Assembly (NCBI GenBank): GCA_011800805.1
Contig: MPNW01001179.1
Coordinates: forward strand, 5,001-24,448
DNA from: Hirudo medicinalis
Taxonomy: Eukaryota; Annelida; Clitellata; Hirudinida; Hirudinidae
DNA length: 19,448 nt
Direction: 5' to 3'
This document shows positions 8,040-15,889 of this stretch, piece by piece. The notes beneath the pieces were generated by a model that was not told the DNA's origin, searched no databases, and saw only the letters and a list, made by a program, of their open reading frames with translations. Made by a program: the position numbers and the translations under genes. Every line of letters starts with the position of its first letter. Position 1 is the first letter of the stretch.

Positions 8040-8480
8040 GAAGTGGACATCGCAACCAACCGTTCATTGATCTCCTGTGCAATGAAATCGTTGTATGTGA
8101 CCGAATGTCAATCTGAATATTCTGAATCTGAATGTTAAACTGAATGTTAATTATCACGAACGTGAAAATATTTCTGAGGTTATTTTCGTTTAATTTCAGA
8201 AATATTTCGACTGTGCAAACACAGAGAGAAGAACTTTAATAGCAAGTTTGTTCAGATTTAGTAAGGCTTCACGTCGGAACAATTTGAAACTTTTTCAAAC
8301 AAGGATTCATATTTTTTACAAATAGATTGAATTCAAAAAAAAAATATGTATATATATAAGAAATTTGAAAAATTAAAATATTTCCCGATATTAAATCGAT
8401 TGATGTCGACAAATTTAAAATATAATTTGAGAAAAATCACATGATCGAATATCTGGATTCTCCATTGCTGACATACGACG
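8040..8480. other. Gene-free AT-rich stretch
   Basis: No convincing frame or splice pair. Contains a TCTGAATATTCTGAATC short repeat near 8112-8130 and an inverted AAATATTTCTGA / TCAGAAATATTT pair (8166-8207). Confidence 0.5.
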
Positions 8481-8485
8481 ACTCT

Positions 8486-8537
8486 GGCGAATGTAAAATA
8501 ATTGCTTTTAAAAATTACATTTCGTTCGCCAGGTGTA
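8486..8537. repeat. Inverted pair of the same GGCGAA repeat core
   Basis: GGCGAATGTAAAATAATT on the plus strand faces TTCGCCAGGTGTA (8525-8537). The reverse complement of the latter, TACACCTGGCGAA, is identical over 13 bases to 624-636 in the left array. Arms CTGGCGAA/TTCGCCAG flank about 40 bp of AT-rich DNA. Confidence 0.4.
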
Positions 8538-8539
8538 CT

Positions 8540-8845
8540 TGCGTTTTTACCAATCGCTCGCTAGGCGGGAATTTTTAATTGGAATTTGGGCGTCGACTAA
8601 CATTGTCATTTTGAGCATAAAATTGTTAATTAATCATTAATTTATTCATTTAATCAATGATTTATTGATATTAAATTATTTGCCGGAATATTTAAAATCA
8701 TTAGCTTGAAATTATCTTGCAATCGTAAATGACGGATTTGAAATACAAGATGGATTTCATCAACATTGTTGTCGGAGAGAAGAGTTTTTATAATTTAATC
8801 ATTTAATTTATTGAAATTCTTTCAATTTTTTTCAATTAATCCCAA
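8540..8845. other. Gene-free AT-rich stretch
   Basis: TTAAT/ATTTA-rich, with many stops on both strands. Nothing recognised. Confidence 0.6.
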
Positions 8846-8848
8846 TGA

Positions 8849-9010
8849 AGATCCTCCAGTGTTACACCTTCTGATATGTCTGAATCCAATTTCGTCGCAA
8901 ATTTTATCGTTCCAAACGATTTTTTATCGACACACGAGATCATCCGAAGGCAGGAATCGAAGCCGAAACCTTTAAGACGACTCCGGAATCCGCCTCTCGA
9001 AGTCTCATGA
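8849..9010 (+). CDS. Orphan small ORF, 44 aa from ATG at 8876
   Basis: The frame is open from 8849; the first ATG is 8876 and the stop TGA 9008-9010. It reads MSESNFVANFIVPNDFLSTH, then EIIRRQESKPKPLRRLRNPP and LEVS. The second half is strongly basic with a proline-rich patch. No family recognised, no splice consensus at either end, and upstream DNA is AT-rich. Could be an isolated exon or chance. Confidence 0.17.
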   Translation, partial: RSSSVTPSDMSESNFVANFIVPNDFLSTHEIIRRQESKPKPLRRLRNPPLEVS

Positions 9011-9222
9011 GATTATTTTTATAAAATGCAATATTTCTAAAGTAAATATTCAAGTAATATTACACTTTAATATTAATTTAATAAATTAATTTGAATATTA
9101 ATAATGATAATATTTTATAGCGTTATTTAGCGCATGTTTTGGTGATTATTTTCATTATCGTGATATTCATTAATGATCAAAATACAGCTCAACTATAATT
9201 TGTATCTTTCATATTTTCTCAG

Positions 9223-9283
9223 AACAACGAAAATGTCAAATGACAGCGGCATGGTGGCGTCACCGATGACGTCTTGACAACAG
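9223..9283 (+). ncRNA. Possible plus-strand non-coding exon downstream of Phox2
   Basis: A textbook acceptor (ATCTTTCATATTTTCTCAG, ending 9222) and donor (CAACAG|GTAAAT, 9283/9284) bracket 61 nt. All three frames contain stops, so if it is an exon it is untranslated, or it holds a tiny reading frame beginning MSNDSGMVASPMTS. It includes TGACGTCT (CRE-like). A transcript running rightward from here would be antisense to Phox2. Confidence 0.25.
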
Positions 9284-9817
9284 GTAAATCACGTCACCTG
9301 GAAATTGTAGGCTACAAATGGAATGAAAATAACGAAAAGAAAACAAGGAATATTTCAGAATTATTTACAAACTCTCTGCAAATAAGGAACCAATCGATTG
9401 CAACAAATAAACTGACTCGTGTAAAAATATCAACAAAATAACCGCACGATTCTCGACCAGTGTTGTTGTCAGATATTATCAGAAACGAAGTATTAACAAC
9501 TAATTATCATCGATTTGAAAATCTCAATTTTTAACGAACGCTCAACAACAACAACAGCAACGACAAAAACAACAACAACAACAAACAGAAGAACAATGTT
9601 TACTTGTAACATTCTCGGGAAATGCTGGCAACAAATACATTTCCCAATTGTCTTGATGTTCACAAACAAAACAAATCAAAATACAAAATGCAAACGGTGT
9701 CATTGGCGGGACTCCGAAGGTCCGACCGTGTGCCACCAACGAAGAAAGCATCCATTGGAGTGATGTTTTCTTTTTTTGATGTTCGTTTGCTTCGGAAAAA
9801 AGTCGAATGATGATGAA
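9284..9817. other. Intergenic stretch beyond the Phox2 3' end, with (CAA)n
   Basis: Contains the (CAA)n tract 9546-9596 and otherwise unremarkable AT-rich sequence. Short open frames on both strands extend from the repeats and lack domain signals. Confidence 0.6.
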
Positions 9818-9895
9818 TTTATTGGGAATGAATTCCTTGCGAATTGCAATCAGACGTTCGCTTCCCGCGTGTAGCGATGAATTAGTATGAGGATC

Positions 9896-9896
9896 A

Positions 9897-9927
<31 letters not shown>

Positions 9928-10004
9928 CATCATCATCATCATCGTCATCATCATCATCATCATTAGTTTTTAGAAAAAAATTGTGCAACTCTTTCGNGTC
10001 GTCG

Positions 10005-10065
<61 letters not shown>

Positions 10066-10176
10066 TATCATCATCATCATCGTCGTCGTCGTCGTCATCG
10101 TCATCGTCATCGTCATCTTCGTCATCATCGTCATCATCGTCATCGTCGTCATCGTCGTCGTCGTCGTCATCATCCT
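9896..10176. repeat. (CAT/CGT)n microsatellite with an ambiguous base
   Basis: Two CAT/CGT arrays (9896-9963 and 9998-10172) separated by a short unique spacer ending at n (9997). Lies in the probable Phox2 3' UTR. Confidence 0.95.
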
Positions 10177-10295
10177 CACCTCTAACACTAAGGTGTAATG
10201 TTACGCGGCTGTCATCAGCAGTCGTTGCATAAGTCTGATGATGGTGGTGGCTCTGACGCTCCGAAAACGTTACTACAAACATCATCATTATCATG

Positions 10296-10385
10296 TCGTC
10301 GTCGTCGTCATCATCATCATCATCATCATCATCATCACCATCACTATCTCTATCACCATTATCATCGTCGTCGTCGTCGACGTCA
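10296..10385. repeat. (CAT/CGT)n microsatellite just downstream of the Phox2 stop
   Basis: CGTCGTCGT, CATCATCAT and CACTATCTCTATCACC segments, ending about 30 nt before the stop codon on the minus strand. Confidence 0.9.
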
Positions 10386-10412
10386 TCATCTTCCTCTTTC
10401 TCTTCTTCCTCT

Positions 10413-10969
10413 TCAGAACATGGTCGACGGAAAGATGGTGGTGCAGATGGGCTTGCTGTCCAGCAACAGCATGGCGTCATGGATGCTTCCACTTCCGACG
10501 CCCGGATACTGGAGATGGAATCCGGAGAGATTGTTGTTGTTGTTGTTCAACTTGTTGACCTCCGACGAGCCGCCATTGTTGTTGCTGTTGTTGGGTTGTT
10601 GCTGTTGTTGTTGAGACGACGTCGGTGAAGATGACGACGACGACGATGACGACAAGTTGAGAAGCAGGCGTTCCGTCAAATATGGCGGGTATTCGCACTT
10701 CCAAGAGCTGGCGTAGTCGCTGCTGCTGCTTTGTTGTTGCTGTTGTAGCTGCTGTTGGTGTTGCTGTGACAAGTGCTGATGATGATTGTGGGAGTGGTGT
10801 TGATGATGATGATTGTGATGTTGTTGTTGACTCAATCGATCCCCGTTCATCATTGTTGTTGTTGTCGACGACGACGACGACGATGCCGATGTCGATGATG
10901 ATGACGTTAGCGAGGAGGTAGATGATGAAGACGACGACGATGGGGTCACAGAAGTTAGCTTGCTCGACC
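10413..10969 (-). CDS. Phox2: Phox2 coding exon 4 (Ser/Gln/His/Asn-rich C-terminus)
   Basis: The acceptor ACCCTGACAG is followed by GG TCG AGC, completing a Gly codon in phase 1. Residues 302-485 contain polySer (310-336), a Gln/His block (348-380), an ordinary-looking island [19 protein letters not shown] (388-406), polySer, polyGln (420-425), Asn-rich stretches (427-447), and a non-repetitive end [10 protein letters not shown]...[13 protein letters not shown]. The stop is TGA at 10415-10413. Homopolymers use mixed codons, arguing for selection on the amino acids and not only replication slippage. An intron after the homeobox is, as far as I recall, absent from vertebrate Phox2 genes. Confidence 0.9.
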
Positions 10970-13478
10970 CTGTCAGGGTCAATGGGGAATTAATCTAATG
11001 TTTTACTCAAATGTTACTCAAAGTTCAATGTCATGGCAATCACTCGCGACAACCCAGTGGGTGTGAGTTCAAACCCCGAATTGATCTTTCGCCCATAACA
11101 CAACGAAAACAATCAACCCATCAACCCAACCACCCACCTATCCACCAACCCACCTGTCCACCCACCCACTCATCCATTCGACCCTACACCCATTCACCTC
11201 CTCCATCTTGGACTTTGATCTTCACGTCTTTCACGGCGGTACTGGAGCTGTTACTCCCGGCGGAAGTGTTGCTCGTCTCCTTGGCGACGGCTGACGACGA
11301 CGATGCTGAGGCGTTCGATTGCTTTGATTGGTTGGCGCCCGTTGAAGCGGAAGTCGACTGTGACGACGGCTGCTGCTGCTTGGCGCGCTCCATCTTGCGG
11401 AACTTTGCTCGCCTGTTTTGGAACCACACCTGGTTGGATGGAATGAGTGACTGACAGGTGACTGGGGAATGATGTTGGCGATGATATTGTGCGCAAGAAA
11501 TTGTTTCGAATTCGTGACATTGTGGATCTTACAGATACATGGCGCAATTTGAATCGACCTAATTATTGATTGATTATTGATTGACCGGTCAACCCATCGT
11601 CAATTAACTTAACAATCAACCGATTGACTCAATCGGGACTCAATCGATGCTTTCAATCACTTCCAACCTGGACTCTCGCCTCCGTCAACTCTGTCTTCAT
11701 GGCAATCTCCTCTCTCGTATAGATGTCAGGGTAGTGGGTTTCTGCAAAGGCCTTCTCCAGCTCTTTCAGCTGGCCACTGGTGAAGGTGGTTCGAATCCTA
11801 CGCTGCTTCCTTTTCTCTGAACTGAGACCGCTCCCGCTGACCAACCCCATATGGGGATGGTGATGGGACCCGTGGAATCCCATCATTGCAGCCCCGTCCG
11901 TGGCCATCATGAGCCCCTGGTGGTGATGCGGATGAGCGTGGTGGGCTTGGTGCGGATGGTGGACGTTGCCGACATTGCCGACGCCACCACCGTTGACGGC
12001 TGCGGCAGCTGCGTACATCTTGGCTGCGTATCCAGAAGCAGGAGAACCGCCGACTGCTAGAGGGTGCAGAAGATATCGTGAATAATCAACCGGTTGGGGT
12101 TGGTCAGTACATCCATTCATCAAACCTTCTCTAAGGTCGTCCATCTATTAATCTATTCGGTAATTCATCCACCCATCCATCCATCCATTCATCCATTCAT
12201 CCATCCATCCACCCTTACATCCATTTATCCATTCATCCGTTCATTCATTCATTCATTCATTCATTCATTCACTCAATCAACCACGCATCAAACACGTTAT
12301 TGTCACTATTAACCATTACCTTAATTTCCAATTGACTCACATTGTATTTTTTTGTTCAGTTATATGACAAGATTGGTAGTCACACTCTTGATTGTTGCAA
12401 TAAGCCTGAACCTGAGAATGCTTCCAAGCTGCTGAGAGAGGTAAGGAAACTTTTAATGATGATTGTAATCAGGTNCATCCGTCCATCCATTCATCCATCC
12501 ACTCATCCATCCATCCAACCATCCATCCACCCACCCATCCATCCATCCATCCATCCATCCCACATTCATCCATTAAGCTAGGAGCCATGAATAAAAAGTC
12601 CCGCGCGCATGTCCCGCTTCAGTCGTCCTAATTCAATTTCCTAGCGGCCTCCGCGCAAGTGCTCTGCGGCGCTGTTACGTCCATTGCGCTGCGCTGCGTC
12701 ATTTCATGCCTCCGTCGGTCTGTCTGTCCCTCTGGCTGTACCTGTGTGTGTCACGGCTGACTATCTTAAGGTAGCTTTCCATCAATCACATCCTCGTCAT
12801 CATCGTCGTCGTCGTCGTCATCGTCGTGGTCGCCATCGTTACCAAGCTGGTCAGCCCGAATTGATTGGTATATGCAACGCACCTGCTTCGAAATGCTTGC
12901 CAATCAGCTGGAGCTGGGCGTGGTCTCGGTAGGCATAGGCCGTGGCTGCTTCTGTTGGAGGGTGTTGAATATTAATGAGTTTGATCATGATGATGATGTC
13001 GATGGTGATGATGGTGCTGGTGGTATGATCGAAAATTAAATCATCATGTCGAGTTTGTGGTGATAATGCATTGGTTGTATACAAGACATCGCTAACGCAA
13101 CACTAAGTCCTTCAATAATACCCATTCATCAATCCTTCCATAAGTCTTTCAATCATCATCATTTTCATCATCTTCAACTCTCCAGCCAAACCACCTACCC
13201 GATGCAAACATGGACGCATGCTCTCTGGTCGTTCTCGGGTGGACTCCGCAGTTACCCGGAGGGGCCCCGGACACCAGCTGTGACGAACCATGGTGGTGGG
13301 AGACGCCGCCCACACCACCTCCCGGACCCCCTACCACCATGGCGCCTCCTTGGAACTGTCGCATGGTGCTGTAGGCCCCGTAGCTACTGAGGTTGCACGA
13401 CGCACCATCAATTCCAGGCGGCATGGCGCAGCTAGGGGGCTCGAAACCCATCTGACCGAGGTAGGGTGAATATTCCAT
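10413..13478 (-). CDS. Phox2: Phox2-type paired-class homeodomain transcription factor, whole spliced CDS
   Basis: Joining 13478-13199, 12056-11668, 11429-11198 and 10969-10413 gives 1458 nt, 485 aa plus TGA, with every junction in phase (1, 0, 1). The homeodomain is residues 178-237: it starts [20 protein letters not shown], carries [13 protein letters not shown], and has Gln at position 50 in [12 protein letters not shown]. Human PHOX2A/B have a nearly identical domain also preceded by EKRK, which separates Phox2 from Arx, Alx and Prop. The N-terminus MEYSPYL resembles the family's MEYSYL start, and the C-terminus PSTMF resembles the vertebrate SSMF tail. Phox2 proteins are nuclear DNA-binding activators that specify visceral and noradrenergic/cholinergic neurons (established knowledge). 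The intron between homeodomain residues 46 and 47 is the classic paired-class position. The tail is rich in Ser, Gln, His and Asn instead of the vertebrate polyalanine. Confidence in family is very high; exact exon ends are inferred. Confidence 0.93.
11198..11429 (-). CDS. Phox2: Phox2 coding exon 3 (homeodomain recognition helix and Ser/Ala-rich linker)
   Basis: The acceptor CATCCAACCAG sits directly before GTG TGG TTC, so the exon opens with [20 protein letters not shown]. This completes the third (recognition) helix and its basic end. The rest (about residues 238-300) is low-complexity Ser/Thr/Ala/Gln followed by [12 protein letters not shown]. It ends GGAG|GTGAAT (phase 1). The next few codons run into a stop, which confirms that splicing occurs near here. 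Confidence 0.92.
11668..12056 (-). CDS. Phox2: Phox2 coding exon 2 (linker and homeodomain residues 1-46)
   Basis: The acceptor CACCCTCTAG is followed by CA GTC GGC, completing the phase-1 codon from the previous exon. The exon runs 129 further codons to GTC CAG|GTTGGA (phase 0). It encodes a [11 protein letters not shown] alanine patch, a His-rich linker ([14 protein letters not shown]), then SSEKRK and the first 46 homeodomain residues. Open frame continues upstream past the acceptor to about 12144, but that part is intronic and runs into a microsatellite. Confidence 0.92.
12163..12272. repeat. (ATCC)/(ATTC) microsatellite in Phox2 intron 1
   Basis: CATCCATCC then CATTCATTC blocks. A minus-strand frame through it reaches into exon 2 but is intronic. 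Confidence 0.9.
12360..12440 (+). CDS. Plus-strand 81-nt exon candidate inside Phox2 intron 1
   Basis: The acceptor TTGTATTTTTTTGTTCAG and donor GAGAG|GTAAGG are both near-consensus. The 27 codons between them are open in phase 0 and encode [20 protein letters not shown] followed by ASKLLRE, which reads like a helical-repeat protein segment. The opposite strand has no comparable reading. I do not recognise the protein. If real, Phox2 lies within, or overlaps, an intron of a plus-strand gene. Microsatellites flank it on both sides, and an ambiguous base (12475) follows closely. Confidence 0.4.
12475..12575. repeat. (CATC)n microsatellite beginning at an ambiguous base
   Basis: CCATCCATTCATCCATCC array. 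The n at 12475 marks its left edge and lies 35 nt after the plus-strand exon candidate. Confidence 0.9.
12576..12880. other. Intron 1 segment, GC-rich with a (CGT/CAT)n tract
   Basis: 12600-12770 is unusually GC-rich for an intron (CGCGCGCATGTCCCG, GCGCTGCGCTGCG). 12790-12835 is a short CGT/CAT repeat. Multiple stops occur in all frames of the GC-rich part. It could be an intronic regulatory island. Confidence 0.4.
12883..12951 (-). CDS. Phox2: Frame-preserving extra exon in Phox2 intron 1 (cassette or constitutive)
   Basis: On the minus strand a pyrimidine-rich acceptor (CACCCTCCAACAG) precedes 69 nt of high-GC sequence ending in a consensus donor (GCAG|GTGCGT). The segment is phase 1 on both sides, exactly like the flanking Phox2 exons, so including it adds 23 residues without disturbing the frame. 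It reads [23 protein letters not shown]. The codons are GC-rich at third positions, unlike the surrounding intron. YRDH recalls the LRDH segment that vertebrate PHOX2B has just before the homeodomain linker. With it the protein is 508 aa. Whether it is always used or alternative cannot be told from DNA. Confidence 0.6.
13199..13478 (-). CDS. Phox2: Phox2 coding exon 1 (N-terminus)
   Basis: ATG at 13478, then 93 codons plus one base, ending at a TCGG|GTAGGT donor (phase 1). It encodes MEYSPYLGQ..., a Gly/Val-rich stretch (residues 44-60) and a segment reading PGNC...[10 protein letters not shown]. That segment lines up with the PGSC...LRDH...YAA segment of vertebrate PHOX2B, so this donor is preferred. 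A second good donor, CCGG|GTAACT (also phase 1, 54 nt earlier), would drop 18 residues including that segment. The start is chosen because MEYS matches the family and a splice acceptor lies just upstream. Confidence 0.85.
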
Positions 13479-13488
13479 GACGGGGGTT

Positions 13489-13880
13489 CTGCCAGTAGGG
13501 TTTGAGAAAACGGTATGATTTGGAAATGAGAATGACGAAGATCGTACGATTGATTAGTTATTTTTTGCTTTATAATCTGCTGGACAAGACAGACGATAAT
13601 GATAACGATGATGGCTGTGTTGATGCTGATGACTAAAACATTTACTCACCGCTAAGCGTTCGACCAAGCCTGTCAGAACTTCAACTTCGCAGACAAAACC
13701 AAACTCCAAAACGCTTCACTGCAAACGCAACTCGCAGCCACTTGTCGCGGCGGTGGTAGCTGCAGCCGGTGCGGTCGACTTCAAAGAGGACCTCGGTGAT
13801 CAAAGGCTCCGTGTGACGGATAGCGTTGGAAAAGTGCGAGGCAATCAAATGGATATCCAATTACAATCTCCAGTTCCGTT
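13489..13880 (-). other. Phox2: Probable Phox2 5' UTR exon and UTR intron
   Basis: On the minus strand a moderately GC-rich segment (about 13880-13650) ends in a consensus donor, TTAGCG|GTGAGTAA at 13650/13649. A pyrimidine-rich acceptor, CTACTGGCAG, ends at 13489, only 10 nt before the Phox2 ATG. Splicing these gives a 161-nt intron inside the 5' UTR. The upstream segment also holds CCTTTGATCA, which matches a TCF/LEF site. The start of the UTR exon is not visible; the strong TATA promoter at 15750-15880 could supply it through a further exon. This is inference from splice signals. Confidence 0.45.
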
Positions 13881-13899
13881 GATTGATTAAGGATGTCTT

Positions 13900-14370
13900 C
13901 ATCACAACGTGACCTGGAAAAGCGAACGGTTGCTTGGAATTCCGTTTGTAAAAATCTCGATCGAAAATTGAGTGCATTAACGAGAAAGAATGAATAATTT
14001 ACAAATTAATAAGAATTGGACCTTAAAATAAGCCCCGCGAGTCTCGTGAAGAAGCGATTATCCTTACAAATTGATTAAATTAAGTTAAATTAAATATCTA
14101 AAAAAAAAAAAGAAGAAACCGCCAAAAATGCATCTCGAAATTCATTTTAAAATTCAAATTTAATCACCACGTCGTCGTCCATTTTTACTTTTTATTTCTA
14201 CAATTCTTTTTTTAGAAGCTCCACTTTCGACCAATCAGATCAAACCAAAACAAGGAGCAATAATAGGAACGCATTAATAGCTACAACCATAATGAAAGCT
14301 AGTTCACCGAGCTCACAAGACCAATGGCGAGTCTCTCTGACCAGAGTTCAAAACCCAACTTCATCTATCT
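13900..14370. other. Phox2 upstream region, no gene seen
   Basis: AT-rich with a consensus CCAAT box (CGACCAATCAG, about 14230). TAGTTCACCGAG (14298) and GAGTTCAAAACCC (14342), 40-45 nt apart, resemble tRNA A and B boxes and hint at a decayed tRNA-derived SINE. No coding frame. Confidence 0.35.
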
Positions 14371-14374
14371 GAGT

Positions 14375-14584
14375 TCAAGTAGAATCCGCCATTTTAGTTC
14401 TTTCAAGTGTTTGACCTTCACCTTCGTCTGACTTCCTTCGCCTGGTCTTAAATTCTGGAGGAAAGTTCTTTCCATGGTTAAACCTTGACTCCAGGTTCAC
14501 CTCAATCTGGAAATCCCAAAGCATTGGAGAGCTGGAGAAGAAATCCAAAAAATCAGTTTCGGTTCTGCTTGAAACTACTTTCAT
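14375..14584 (-). CDS. Orphan ORF of 69 aa between the upstream promoter and Phox2
   Basis: A minus-strand ATG opens MKVVSSRTETDFLDFFSSSP and continues through EVNLESRFNHGKNFPPEFK to TKMADST and TGA. It lies about 1.1 kb upstream of the Phox2 ATG and downstream of TATA motifs at 14883 and 15750 on the same strand. It could be a small gene, an upstream ORF in a long Phox2 leader, or chance. Nothing is recognised. Confidence 0.22.
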   Translation of the reverse strand: MKVVSSRTETDFLDFFSSSPMLWDFQIEVNLESRFNHGKNFPPEFKTRRRKSDEGEGQTLERTKMADST

Positions 14585-14875
14585 ATTCGTGTCTCTGTTT
14601 CTTGTCACAGTTTCTTATCAAATTGAATTGTTAAAATAGCCTGATTATTAGTCCGGTTGAGAAAAAATTCATAATAAATCCTCCAGATAAACTCCTCAGA
14701 TCGATGTCAGAAAGAGTCCAACAACGCAGTAACACACGAAATATTTTGGAAATAAAGTCTCACAACATAACTACTTATTGTATTATCTATACACAGCCGA
14801 GTCTCATTCTCTAGTTAGACAACTTAGTCCATAGACTTGAACGAGCAGCAATCTGAGACTATGCCCATGTTTGTG

Positions 14876-14892
14876 GCCTTTTTATAAAAGCC
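14876..14892. promoter_or_regulatory. TATA-box motif usable in both directions
   Basis: TATAAAAG on the plus strand (14883-14890) and TATAAAAA on the minus strand overlap in a near-palindrome flanked by GGCC and GCC. An E-box CAGCTG lies about 60 nt to the right. No convincing coding start follows on the plus strand; on the minus strand the 69-aa ORF begins about 300 nt downstream. Confidence 0.2.
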
Positions 14893-15546
14893 AGAACGAT
14901 TCTCTGCCAAAACCACGTCAGTGCTAAACTAGTTATCCACGACCAGACAGCTGGAAGAAACAACAAGATTAGGGATCTTCCAGGATAAGGAAAACGGAGC
15001 GGTCCGCTAAAAAGAGGAGCCGAGAAACGGAAAATTGGGTAGGAAAAATGGCAGCCAAGTGAGACAGCCCTCTTTAGAGACGCTTGTAAAGGTCTCCTTG
15101 CTAACTTGTTTAGGTCGATGGACTTGGCACTAGCGACAGACTTAATTGGGACTTAATGCAATATCTTCTGGTCTTATCGGATTTGAAACTTTCTTATTTT
15201 CTTCCTTCTCGCCGGCAGTTTTTCCCTCCTTTTTGGGTTTGAGAGAAAATAAAATTAGTCGAAAAAACTGGAGATCATTTTTCCTTCTCCAGGTTTTCCT
15301 GATCGCCTGATTGATGGAGGATGGTCCTGTTTCTACAGGAAGTCCTGGAACGAACGTTTGGACTTTTTCGTGCTAAAAAATAACCGCTTCCAGTCTAAGC
15401 TGATCTCTGACCAGTGCCACAGACTGGGTTCCCTCAGGGTACCGAGGACAGTCTGGTGGACCGTTATGTCTCGTCCGGTAAATGATCTTTAGTCTCATTA
15501 ATTTATCTCGGCAGGGCGCATCTTGGACGAAGGCGTTACGATAGGA

Positions 15547-15575
15547 CGCATGCATAATTCACGTGCATGAATATT
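15547..15575. promoter_or_regulatory. POU4-like site with overlapping CACGTG E-box
   Basis: GCATGCATAATT (15548-15559) runs directly into CACGTG (15560-15565) and then GCATGAATATT. ATGCATAATT matches the Brn3/Unc-86 (POU4) consensus. The identical 12-mer recurs at 16415. Confidence 0.25.
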
Positions 15576-15749
15576 TCAGATACATGTATACGTCAATATT
15601 ACGTCTATAATTTTCAACTTATAAGTCACTGGTCTCGTTCGTATTCGTCCATGGCGGTTCTAGTACATCTAAGCGGTTGTACACAGCGACAAACCAAACT
15701 CACTTCTTCCTATACTAATCCGATTTAAGGCTAATGCGATATTACCCAG

Positions 15750-15880
15750 CTTTATAAAGGCTTCCAATCAAGTCCAGCGATTGGCCTTCGCTGTGCCCGC
15801 CCACTCTCATCCCATTGGATGACCTTTAATAGGTCAACTCGTCATTGGATGGACTGGACGAGAGGCTCTGGCTATTGGTT
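15750..15880 (-). promoter_or_regulatory. Strong minus-strand promoter: TATA, GC box, four spaced CCAAT boxes
   Basis: Reading leftward on the minus strand there are four CCAAT pentamers (plus-strand ATTGG at 15874, 15844, 15814 and 15780), spaced 30, 30 and 34 nt. A GC box GTGGGCGGGC (15804-15795) lies between the third and fourth. Then comes TTTATAAAG (15759-15750). Order and spacing are those of a TATA promoter transcribing toward Phox2, and the CCAAT interval is the three-helical-turn spacing known for NF-Y arrays. Expected start is about 15725-15720. It is 2.2 kb from the Phox2 ATG and is the best candidate Phox2 promoter, but a separate gene is possible. Confidence 0.5.
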
Positions 15881-15889
15881 GGCAAGTGA

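Larger units (their letters stand above)
9818..10412 (-). other. Phox2: Probable Phox2 3' UTR with poly(A) signal at 9823-9818
   Basis: Downstream of the stop the minus strand reads through a (GAT/GAC)n microsatellite, and the next AATAAA hexamer is at 9823-9818. If used, the 3' UTR is about 600 nt and mostly trinucleotide repeat. An ambiguous base (n) sits at 9997 inside the repeat, so the repeat length is uncertain. The long poly-Asp frame here is an artefact of the repeat. Confidence 0.45.
14600..15740. other. Possible Phox2 leader/intron region, no certain exon
   Basis: Between the 15750 promoter and the 69-aa ORF. Short open frames exist (for example 15373-15555 minus) without domain or codon signal. 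GAA|GTGAGT at 15704/15703 could be a first-exon donor about 20 nt below the expected start. An ATG in perfect context (CCGCCATGG, about 15651 minus) opens only eight codons. Confidence 0.35.

Noticed and set aside
9542..10492. 316-codon minus-strand open frame with long poly-Asp
   Set aside because: It is produced by the (GAT/GAC)n repeat of the Phox2 3' UTR, contains the ambiguous base, and crosses the Phox2 stop region in another frame.
9966..10628. Poly-Ser, poly-Ile and His/Arg-rich frames on the plus strand opposite Phox2
   Set aside because: Antisense shadows of the Phox2 3' UTR and exon 4 repeats.
11060..11085. tRNA gene suggested by GAGTTCAAACCCC
   Set aside because: No acceptor stem, anticodon arm or proper A box could be folded around it; at most a SINE remnant in an intron.
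12684..12932. 82-codon plus-strand ORF with Arg/His repeats
   Set aside because: It runs through a CGT/CAT repeat and is antisense to the better-supported Phox2 cassette exon.
13112..13198. Continuation of Phox2 exon 1 past 13199 into an acidic tail
   Set aside because: It passes a consensus donor (GGGTAGGT) and enters repeat sequence; splicing at 13199 restores phase with exon 2.
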